Translations under genes and position numbers: made by a program
Part shown: positions 39,148 to 47,167 of the stretch, piece after piece
How the letters are laid out: every line of letters starts with the position of its first letter
How positions within the stretch are numbered: position 1 is the first letter of the stretch
From: Sphingomonadales bacterium
GTDB lineage: Bacteria > Pseudomonadota > Alphaproteobacteria > Sphingomonadales > Sphingomonadaceae
DNA: 64,000 nt
Direction: 5' to 3'
NCBI GenBank assembly: GCA_014763545.1
Contig: JACXVD010000009.1
Location: 26,723 to 90,722, forward strand
Notes under the pieces: generated by a model
The model's database searches: none
What the model saw: only the letters and a program-made list of their open reading frames with translations
What the model was told of the DNA's origin: nothing

Positions 39148-39930
39148 TTGGGCAATCGCCTTGCAGGCAAGCGCGCGCTGGTTACCGGCGCGGCGCAGGG
39201 GCTCGGTGCGGCAATCTCGCGCGGTTTCGTGCGCGAAGGTGCGCAGGTGATGCTGACCGACATGAACGCCGCCGGCGCGCAGGCAACCGCCGATGCGCTG
39301 AATGACGAATTCGGTGCGCGCAGCGCCTTTGCCTGCGGGCACGATGTCACCAGCGAAGAAGCATGGCAGGCCGCGCTCGCCGCCGCGCAGGATGCGATGG
39401 GTGGGCTGTCCGTGCTGGTCAACAATGCCGGCATCGGCGGCGAAGGCGATATCGAAACCTGCACGCTCACCGAATGGCGGCGCACCTTTGCGGTCAACAG
39501 CGACGGGGTGTTCCTCGGCTGCAAATATGCGCTGGCCCATATGAAGGACAGCCAGCCGGGGTCGATCATCAACCTGTCCTCGATCGCCGGGCTGATCGCC
39601 AGCCACGCCATGCCCGCCTATAACGCCAGCAAGGCGGCGTGCTGGATGCTGACCAAATCGGTGGCGCTCTATTGTGCCCGGCAGGGGTGGGACATCCGCT
39701 GCAATTCGATCCACCCCACCTTCGTCGACACGCCGATCCTCGACGGGTTCGGCAAGGTGTCGTCCGCCCCGATCGAGGTGATCAAGGGCAAGCTGGCACG
39801 CCAGATCCCGCTGGGGCGGCTGGGCGTGCCGGATGAAATTGCCAATGGGGCGATCTATCTCGCGAGCGATGAAAGCCGCTTCATGACCGGTGCCGAACTC
39901 AAGCTGGATGGCGGCATCTCGGCCATGTAA
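39148..39930 (+). CDS. SDR family oxidoreductase
   Basis: 260-residue short-chain dehydrogenase with TGAAQGLG at about 14-21, NNAG near 91, LSSIAG and the catalytic YNASK near 156-160, in a classical SDR layout. The C-terminal ESRFMTGAELKLDGG is typical of this group. Start is TTG 39148 with a strong GAGGAGAGGG site. Substrate unknown; it is adjacent to the Nudix gene and ends at a bidirectional terminator. Confidence 0.88.
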   Translation: MGNRLAGKRALVTGAAQGLGAAISRGFVREGAQVMLTDMNAAGAQATADALNDEFGARSAFACGHDVTSEEAWQAALAAAQDAMGGLSVLVNNAGIGGEGDIETCTLTEWRRTFAVNSDGVFLGCKYALAHMKDSQPGSIINLSSIAGLIASHAMPAYNASKAACWMLTKSVALYCARQGWDIRCNSIHPTFVDTPILDGFGKVSSAPIEVIKGKLARQIPLGRLGVPDEIANGAIYLASDESRFMTGAELKLDGGISAM

Positions 39931-39942
39931 TCATGGGTGTTG

Positions 39943-39966
39943 TTGGGGAGGGACACCCCTCCCCAA
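39943..39966. terminator. Bidirectional terminator hairpin
   Basis: Perfect 10-base stem TTGGGGAGGG (39943-39952) and CCCTCCCCAA (39957-39966) with a 4-base loop, between the convergent SDR (+) and PspC (-) genes. It has no T run on either side, so termination efficiency is uncertain. Confidence 0.55.
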
Positions 39967-40179
39967 TCAGTCTGCCACCAGCGCAATGCCGAGGTAGACG
40001 AGGATCAGCGAGCCGAAGCCGATCAGCGTGCCGGCAACGAAGCCGATCCGCACGATCATGGGATCGATGCCGAAGTAGTTGGCGATCCCGCCGCACACGC
40101 CCAGCAGCTTGCCGTCGGCGCGGTCGAGGCGGAAGCTCTTTGCGGGAGCGACCGCGGGGCGTTCGGTGATCTTGCTCAT
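39967..40179 (-). CDS. pspC: PspC-domain membrane protein
   Basis: 70-residue PspC-family protein (phage shock / envelope stress). FRLDRADGKLLGVCGGIANYFGIDPMIVRIGF carries the PspC motif, followed by one transmembrane segment. In Escherichia coli PspC with PspB senses membrane damage. Its start overlaps the stop of a 43-residue micro-ORF (ATGA), and a sigma-54 promoter lies upstream, so RpoN control fits the phage-shock model. Confidence 0.88.
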   Translation of the reverse strand: MSKITERPAVAPAKSFRLDRADGKLLGVCGGIANYFGIDPMIVRIGFVAGTLIGFGSLILVYLGIALVAD

Positions 40180-40307
40180 GCCATCACTCCCGGCAGGATT
40201 GCGCCGTGGTTGGCAGGGGCGATCGCGGTGGCGAGCATCATGGCCGAAAAGGCCAGCGAGAATACGACCGCGAAGAGCTTGCCGCCGATTTTGTCCAGAG
40301 TTTGCAT
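40176..40307 (-). CDS. 43-residue membrane micro-protein upstream of pspC
   Basis: Small frame ATG 40307 to TGA 40176: MQTLDKIGGKLFAVVFSLAF then SAMMLATAIAPANHGAILPG and VMA, with one hydrophobic stretch (about residues 11-30). A GGAAGGG ribosome site lies 9 bases upstream. The stop overlaps the pspC start (ATGA), so it is co-translated with pspC. Too short for automatic calling; unrecognised family. Confidence 0.65.
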   Translation of the reverse strand: MQTLDKIGGKLFAVVFSLAFSAMMLATAIAPANHGAILPGVMA

Positions 40308-40364
40308 TTCAATTTTCCCTTCCGTTGATCTTCCGGCGGGCCAATCCGCCGATGCCAGGATGAT

Positions 40365-40380
40365 TGCAGGAGGCGTGCCA
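40365..40380 (-). promoter_or_regulatory. Sigma-54 (RpoN) promoter of the micro-ORF/pspC unit
   Basis: On the minus strand TGGCACG-CCTC-CTGCA (40380 to 40365), one mismatch (C for T in the -12 element) against the sigma-54 consensus TGGCACG-N4-TTGCW. Start of transcription expected near 40354, about 47 bases upstream of the micro-ORF ATG. PspF-type activators would be expected to act from further upstream, towards recF. Confidence 0.75.
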
Positions 40381-40533
40381 ATTTGAAAAAACGGCGCAAA
40401 ACTGCCATTCTCGCATCAAGCGAAGCTTTCACCCAGATTAACACATCCCGACATTTGGTTTTTTTCACCAACAATCAGGAAGTGGATTTTTGTGGCCCCG
40501 GCACAGCGCCTAATCTAACGCTCGCGGCCTGCC

Positions 40534-41622
40534 ATGGCGCTCTCCCGCATCTCCCTTTCGGACTTCCGCAACCACCGCCAGACGGGCTTCGACGACACGC
40601 AGCAGTTCAACCTGCTCGTGGGCGAAAACGGGGCAGGAAAGACCAATGTGCTCGAAGCGCTGTCGCTGTTCGCACCGGGCCGCGGGCTGCGCCGTGCAGG
40701 CTTGGCCGAGATGGCAGGCGCGGCAGGGCGCGGCGGTTTCGCGGTCGCGGCCTCGCTGGTCCCGACCGATGGCGGGGATGCGGTGCGCCTGGCCACGCTG
40801 GTCGATCCGCGACGTCCGGGCCGCCGCGCGGTGCGCATCAACAGCGGCGACGCGAGTGCCAACAGCCTGGGCGAATGGCTCGCCCTCGCCTGGCTCACCC
40901 CGGCGATGGATGGCTTGTTCATGGACAGCGCCGGGGCGCGGCGCCGCTATCTGGACCGGCTGGCGGTCGCGCTCGATCCCGCGCATGCGCGACATGTCGC
41001 GCGCTACGAAGCGGCGCTGCGCGAACGCAACCGCCTGCTGACCGGTGAACGCATGCCCGATCCCAGCTGGATGGACGGGCTGGAAAAGCAACTCGCTGCC
41101 CATGGCGCGGCGCTGGGCGGAGGGCGGGCGGCGCTGATCGCTGCCCTGCGCGACGAACTCGCACAATTGCCGCCCGAACCCTTCGCGCGCCCGATCCTGT
41201 CCTATGTCCCCGGTGGCCCCGCCGAGGCGGAACCGCTGCAAATCGCGCTACGCGAAGGCCGCGCGCGCGAACGGGCCGCCGGGCGGACATTGACCGGCCC
41301 GCACCGCGACGAGCTGGATGTCGTCATGTCGGGCAAGCTGGCGCCTGCCGCCAATTGCTCGACCGGCGAACAGAAGGCGATGCTGATCGCCATCACCCTC
41401 GCCCATGCCGCGCTCGCCGCGCGCGGTCGCCCGCTGGTGCTGCTGCTCGACGAAGTGGCCGCACATCTCGATCCGCTGCGCCGCGCCGCGCTGTTCGAGC
41501 GGCTGGTACACAGCGGGGCACAAGCGTGGCTGACGGGTACCGAACTGCCCCCGTTCGAGCCAATCCGCGACCGCGCGGCGATCTGGCGCGTGGCGCGCGG
41601 CGAAGCGGCGCGGATCGACTAG
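40534..41622 (+). CDS. recF: DNA replication and repair protein RecF
   Basis: ABC/SMC-like ATPase that loads RecA at single-strand gaps. The 362 residues have Walker A GENGAGKT at 30-37, the ABC-like CSTGEQKAML and Walker B PLVLLLDEVAAHLDP near the C-terminus, and DFRNHRQTGF at the N-terminus. Divergent from the micro-ORF/pspC unit; a stretch of about 150 bases separates them. The TAG stop shares CTAG with the convergent esterase gene. No ribosome site is evident. Confidence 0.95.
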   Translation: MALSRISLSDFRNHRQTGFDDTQQFNLLVGENGAGKTNVLEALSLFAPGRGLRRAGLAEMAGAAGRGGFAVAASLVPTDGGDAVRLATLVDPRRPGRRAVRINSGDASANSLGEWLALAWLTPAMDGLFMDSAGARRRYLDRLAVALDPAHARHVARYEAALRERNRLLTGERMPDPSWMDGLEKQLAAHGAALGGGRAALIAALRDELAQLPPEPFARPILSYVPGGPAEAEPLQIALREGRARERAAGRTLTGPHRDELDVVMSGKLAPAANCSTGEQKAMLIAITLAHAALAARGRPLVLLLDEVAAHLDPLRRAALFERLVHSGAQAWLTGTELPPFEPIRDRAAIWRVARGEAARID

Positions 41623-42347
41623 CTCTTCGGCGCGGGCGGTAGCGCCTGCTGTATCTGGTCCACCGTCGCGCCGACCAGTGCCTCCACCCCCTCGGCGGTC
41701 GGATGGATATGATCGCTCTGGATCAGCGCGGGCTTGTCATACACCGGCTCGAGGAAGAAGGGCACCAGCGGCACCCGATACTGCTTGGCGAGCGCAGGAT
41801 AGATCGCATCGAACTGCGCCTGGAATTCCGGCCCCATATTGGGCGGCGCGCGCATGCCGACCAGCAGCACCGGAATGTGGCGCGCGGCAAATTCATCGAG
41901 CATGGCGGCAAGGTTCACCTTGCTCTGTTCGGGCGAGAGGCCCCGCAGCAGGTCGTTGCCGCCCAGTTCCAGGATCGCCAGCTCGGGCGGCTTTTCCTGC
42001 GCATCGAGCGTGAATTTCAGCCGTTGCAGCCCCGCCGCCGTGGTGTCGCCGGAGACGCCCGCATTGGCGATCACCGCATTGACCCCGCGCGCGCGCAGCG
42101 CGGCCTCCAGCCTCGACGGGTAGCTTTGCGTGCGATCGAGGCCATATCCGGCGAACAGGCTGTCGCCAAAGGCCAGAATGCGCCGTTCCGGCCCCATGAC
42201 CGGCGTCGGCGCCATCGCGTCGTCTCGCGCCTGGGCGGCCTGTTCCGGCGCGGCGGTGGCAGCGGAATCGGGCGCATCGCCCGAACAACCGGCCAGCGCC
42301 AGCGGCACTGCCAACAGCAGCCCAATCGACCAAGGGTAAAGACGCAT
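41619..42347 (-). CDS. tesA: Arylesterase / lysophospholipase TesA-like lipoprotein
   Basis: 242-residue SGNH hydrolase with a signal and lipobox LAGC. GDSLFAGYGL carries the catalytic Ser, VSGDTTAAG and LGGNDLLRG (Gly and Asn of the oxyanion hole), and SDHIHPTAEG the catalytic Asp/His. ATG 42347 follows AGGAGG by 7 bases. It is divergent from the ybbA/ybbP-type exporter, as tesA-ybbA-ybbP is in Escherichia coli. Likely periplasmic or outer-membrane anchored. Confidence 0.92.
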   Translation of the reverse strand: MRLYPWSIGLLLAVPLALAGCSGDAPDSAATAAPEQAAQARDDAMAPTPVMGPERRILAFGDSLFAGYGLDRTQSYPSRLEAALRARGVNAVIANAGVSGDTTAAGLQRLKFTLDAQEKPPELAILELGGNDLLRGLSPEQSKVNLAAMLDEFAARHIPVLLVGMRAPPNMGPEFQAQFDAIYPALAKQYRVPLVPFFLEPVYDKPALIQSDHIHPTAEGVEALVGATVDQIQQALPPAPKS

Positions 42348-42394
42348 CGGCAAGCCTCCTTGCTAGGCCCCCTCACCTATGCCATCGCCGCTGC

Positions 42395-43080
<686 letters not shown>

Positions 43081-43084
<4 letters not shown>

Positions 43085-45600
43085 ACGCCGCGCTGCCATG
43101 GGCTGCCGCCTGGCGCATCGCCCGGCGCGATCTGAGCGCAAGGTTCCGCGGGCTACGCCTGCTGCTGGCCTGCATCTTCCTCGGCACCGGGGCGCTCGCC
43201 GCGATCGGCACGCTGACCGGCGCGATCGAAGGCGAACTGTCCGCGCGGGGGCAGGAAATCCTCGGCGGCGACATGGAAGTGGCGATGTGGCAGCGCCCCG
43301 CCTCCCCCGACGAGGCGCAAGCGCTCGCTGCGCTGGGCACCGTCTCGGGCGGCACGCGGATGCAAGCCATGGCGCGCAGCACCACCAGCGCCGCGCCGAT
43401 CGAGCTCAAGGCGGTCGATGCGCGTTACCCGCTCTATGGCGCGCTGGTGCTGGCCGACGGGCGCAAGGTCGGCGCACCGCCCGCCGGGGAGGCCTGGCTG
43501 GCACAGGGCGCGCTCGACCGGCTGGGCATCGCCATTGGCGACAGTTTCACCGTGGGCAGCGCGACCCTGCGCGCCGGGGGTGTGATCGCGGCCGAGCCGG
43601 ACCGGCTGGGCGAAGGGTTCCAGCTTGGCCCGACCGTGATCGTGGATGCTTCTGTCCCGAGCGCCGCCGGGCTGGTCGCGCCGGGGGCGATGTATCGCAG
43701 CAAATATCGCCTGGCCCTGCCCGCAGCCGCCGATCCGGAGAAATTGTCGGAGCAACTCCAGCACCAATTCCCCTCCGCCGGGTTCGATATCCGCACCCGC
43801 GACAAGGCCTCGCCCGGCGCGGATCGCTTCGTCGGGCGGATGGGCGAATTCTTGGTGCTGGTCGGCTTGGCCGCGCTGGTGATCGCCGGGATCGGCGTGG
43901 GCGGCGGGGTATCCTCCTATCTCGAGGCGCGGCGCGGCAGCATCGCCACCTTCAAGATCCTCGGCGCGACCAGCGGCGACATCGCGCGCATCTATGCGCT
44001 GCAAATCGGCGCTGCGGCGCTCGTCGGCAGCTTGGCCGGGCTGCTCGCCGGGATGCTGGTGACCCCGCTGCTGGCAAGGGCGCTGGCGGGCCTATTGCCG
44101 GTGGCCGGCGGTTTGAGTTTCGCGCCGGGGGCGCTGCTGCTGGCCGCCGCATACGGCTTGCTGGTCGCGCTCGTCTTCGCCGCCCCGCCACTGCTGCGCG
44201 CGCGCCGCTTCCCCGCGATGGCGCTGATGCGCGCCCGGATCACGCCGCTCGGGCGCGAGAAGGCCGCATGGCTATGGTCTGGCGGCGGGCTTGCGGCGAT
44301 CGTTGCGCTGGTGCTGCTGACGTCGGGCCAGGTCTGGCTGTCGGCCGGCTTTATCGGCGGCGCTGCGGCCATGCTGGTGTTGCTGGCGCTGCTCGGATGG
44401 CTGGTGCGAAAGCTGGCGATGCGCCTGCCCCGCCCCGCCAACCCGCTATTGCGCAATGCGCTGGCCAATCTCCATCGCCCGGGCAGCTCCACCGCCGCGC
44501 TGGTCACCGCGCTCGGCTTCGGCCTCTCCGCCTTCGTGCTGCTGGCGGCGGTACAGAGCGCGATCGACGGCAATATCGCCCGGCGCGTGCCGCAGCAGGC
44601 ACCCGATTATTTCGTGCTCGACATCCCGCCAGACCGGGTGACCGAATTCGAAGGAATCGTGCAGCACCGCTTCCCCAAGGCCGATTTGCGGACCGTCCCG
44701 GCCCTGCGCGGCGCAATCCTCGCCTACGGGCCGGACGGCGCGATGACCCGCGTTGCCGATCTCGAGGAAATCCCCGAAGGCGCGTGGGCGCTGCGCGGCG
44801 AGCGCGGGCTGACCTATGCCGACGATGTCCCCCCCGGTAACACGATTACCAAGGGGCAATGGTGGGGCCCGTTCTACGCGGGCGAGCCGCTCGTGTCGGT
44901 GGACGAGGATTTTGCCAAGGCGATCGGGCTGAAGGTCGGCGACCGGCTGACCATCGGCCTGCTCGGCGTGGAGCGGAGCGCGCGGGTCGCGAATTTGCGG
45001 CGGATCGACTGGGAAAGCATGGGCTTCAACTATGTGCTGGTGTTCAGCCCCAACACATTGCGCGATGCGCCGCATAATCTCGCCGCCACCATCGACCTGC
45101 CGCCGGGCGCGGCGCCGGGGCCGCTGCTGCGCGATCTCGTCAACGCCTTCCCATCGAGTTCGGTGATCGAGGTCGGGCAGGTGCTGACCGAGGCGCGCGA
45201 GGTGCTGGGCCAGGTGAGTATCGCAACGCTGGCGGCGGCCTCGGTCGCGGTGCTGGCCGGGCTTGCCGTGCTGCTCGGCGCGATTGCGGCGGCCCGCGCC
45301 GCGCGGACTTACGATACGGTGGTGCTGCGCGTGCTGGGCGCCAGCCGGGCGCAGGTGCTGGCGATGCAGCTGGCCGAATACGGACTGCTCGCGGCGATCC
45401 TCGCCGTCGTTTCGCTCGGCATCGGCAGCGGGCTTGGCTGGCTGGTGGTGACCCAGCTGTTCGAATTCGACTGGCTGCCCGACTGGGGCGAAATCTTCGC
45501 CGTGCTCGGCGCGGGCTTGCTGCTCGTTCTCGCCTTTGCGCTCGGCGGATCGCTGCCGCTGCTGCGCGCCAAACCGGCCCGCGCGCTGCGCGAGCTTTAG
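43081..45600 (+). CDS. FtsX-like ABC permease (YbbP type)
   Basis: 839-residue permease with two FtsX-like modules. The N-terminal helix leads a periplasmic domain; TM bundles are near residues 258-390 and 700-839, the first including [22 protein letters not shown]. YbbP partners YbbA and is thought to move lipids or lipoproteins, unproven. ATG 43081 overlaps the ATPase stop. An open frame continuing upstream to 42379 runs through the ATPase gene in another frame and is a shadow. Confidence 0.9.
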
Positions 45601-46010
45601 TCGAACACACTCGCCAGCGGTCGCGGCCCGACCGGTAGCCCCCAGCGATTGGGATGCTTCTGGGGCGGCAGGCTCATCACGACAAGATAGGGGACCCAGC
45701 CGATCAGGCTGAGGAACAGCATGGCGGCATAGGCAGCAAGCAGCCACCAGCCCGATTGCCCGATATCGTGCAACCGCCGCACGCTGAGCGCGATGCCCGG
45801 GACAAGATTGGCGAGGAAGAAAGCGGCGCCAGCCCCAAGATACCAGCCGACCAGTTCCTCCGGATCGGGCGGCTGGACAACCGCCAGGAAGACGCCCCAC
45901 GCCAGCGCGATGCCGACATAGCCCAAGCCCAGGAACAGGCTGTACCACCAGAACTCGCGGCGCGAACTGCGCCCGGCGAACTGCGTGTAGCGCCGCAGCG
46001 GCAGGACCAT
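45597..46010 (-). CDS. DUF805 membrane protein (third of three)
   Basis: 137 residues: [23 protein letters not shown] is the DUF805 N-terminus, followed by three or four hydrophobic segments and the [12 protein letters not shown] motif. DUF805 proteins are inner-membrane proteins of unknown role. ATG 46010 chosen; the frame continues upstream in antisense to the previous gene without support. The C-terminus overlaps the convergent permease stop by four bases and is more Pro-rich than in the other copies. Confidence 0.78.
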   Translation of the reverse strand: MVLPLRRYTQFAGRSSRREFWWYSLFLGLGYVGIALAWGVFLAVVQPPDPEELVGWYLGAGAAFFLANLVPGIALSVRRLHDIGQSGWWLLAAYAAMLFLSLIGWVPYLVVMSLPPQKHPNRWGLPVGPRPLASVFD

Positions 46011-46081
46011 CCACCCCGTCCAGCGATCGCTGGGCGGCCAGTCCGGCGAAGCCGGTGCGGCGGCGGGAAACAGGTCGTCGC

Positions 46082-46513
46082 TCAGGAGAAGACCTCCGAG
46101 CGGTCGGGGTCCATCGGATCGGGTCCGAACTGGTTGTCCCCCCGCGTACCTTCGAGGCACATGAACACGACGATGATGATCCAGCCGATATAGGGGATGA
46201 AATAGAGCAGCCACATCCAGCCGCTCTTGTCCTGATCGTGGAAACGACGCACGCAAACGGCGATCGAGGGGACGATACAGCCCAGATACCACAGGCCCAG
46301 GCCAGCGACGCCTGTCCAGAACAGCGTCCCCATATCGGGCGGTGCCGTCCGGTTGGCCCGATCCAGCTCCGCCCAGGGGATACCGGCCAACATGACGAGG
46401 CCGAAAAAGACCAGCACGAGATAGAAGAACAGGCGGAACATCCAGAATTCCATCCGCCGCGAACGCCCGCTGAAATCTGCGTAGCGCCGCAGCGGCATGA
46501 TCATCCATTCCAT
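46082..46513 (-). CDS. DUF805 membrane protein (second of three)
   Basis: 143 residues with the DUF805 core: MEWMIMPLRRYADFSGRSRR, three hydrophobic segments, VRRFHDQDKSGW and EGTRGDNQFGPDP near the C-terminus. Start ATG 46513 shares its first eight residues with the 46628 copy. About 70 bases lie between its stop and the start of the 45597 copy. Tandem paralog, function unknown. Confidence 0.85.
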   Translation of the reverse strand: MEWMIMPLRRYADFSGRSRRMEFWMFRLFFYLVLVFFGLVMLAGIPWAELDRANRTAPPDMGTLFWTGVAGLGLWYLGCIVPSIAVCVRRFHDQDKSGWMWLLYFIPYIGWIIIVVFMCLEGTRGDNQFGPDPMDPDRSEVFS

Positions 46514-46579
46514 CGCAAAACCCCCGTTTCCCAATCGCTTGCCGCCGGTTTTGATGAAGTCTCGCGGCCGGCGCAACGA

Positions 46580-46606
46580 AAAAGGGGCCGGAAAACCGGC
46601 CCCTTC
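46580..46606 (-). terminator. Rho-independent terminator after the first DUF805 gene
   Basis: Stem AAGGGGCCGG (46583-46592) and CCGGCCCCTT (46597-46606) with a four-base loop; on the minus strand a T run follows (TTTTT at 46584 to 46580). Ends the gene at 46628. Confidence 0.9.
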
Positions 46607-46627
46607 GTCAGTCGTGCATGGCTGGAC

Positions 46628-47029
46628 TTATTCGAACGCCTGCGAGTCGTTGCCCTTCGGATCGGGACCGTACTGGTTGTCTCCCGGCGTCCCGTCGAGG
46701 AACATGAACACCAGTAGCACGAGGCTGGCAATCGGCACGAGTGCGAGCAGCGCCCACCACCCGCTCTTGTCCTGATCGTGCAGTCGGCGAACAAGCACCG
46801 CAAGCGCGGGAATGAACGTCGCTACGATGAATACGAGAAGCAGGATGCCGAACAAGCCACCAGCCAGCCCGCCGCCGCTATCCCCGGCAGCCGCACCCAG
46901 CCCGCCTCCGAGCATCAGCAGCACAACGTACACGATGATGACGAACAGCTGGAACATCCAGTATTCCTTGCGCCGCGACCGACCGCTGAAATCGGCATAG
47001 CGCTTGTAAGGCATGATCATCCATTCCAT
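46628..47029 (-). CDS. DUF805 membrane protein (first of three)
   Basis: 133 residues: MEWMIMPYKRYADFSGRSRR, a Gly-rich loop (GGGLGAAAGDSGGGLAGG), and VRRLHDQDKSGWW followed by DGTPGDNQYGPDPKGND. Highly similar to the neighbouring 46082 copy. A GGGGGAAG ribosome site precedes ATG 47029. Probably monocistronic, ended by the hairpin at 46580. Function unknown. Confidence 0.85.
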   Translation of the reverse strand: MEWMIMPYKRYADFSGRSRRKEYWMFQLFVIIVYVVLLMLGGGLGAAAGDSGGGLAGGLFGILLLVFIVATFIPALAVLVRRLHDQDKSGWWALLALVPIASLVLLVFMFLDGTPGDNQYGPDPKGNDSQAFE

Positions 47030-47106
47030 GGTTTACTTCCCCCTTCTTCCCTTCGCGGAATGGCGCAAAGCATCACAAAGCGGTTACAGTTGCAAGAATA
47101 TGCAAC

Positions 47107-47134
47107 AAAAAAGGGGCCGAAAACCGGCCCCTTT
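47107..47134 (-). terminator. Rho-independent terminator of the TonB receptor gene
   Basis: Stem AAAGGGGCCG (47110-47119) and CGGCCCCTTT (47125-47134), 5-base loop, with a T run on the minus strand (47112 to 47107). Almost the same hairpin as at 46580-46606. Confidence 0.9.
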
Positions 47135-47167
47135 CCTGCTTTGGTATGGTTGGCTTGTAAGAACGCG

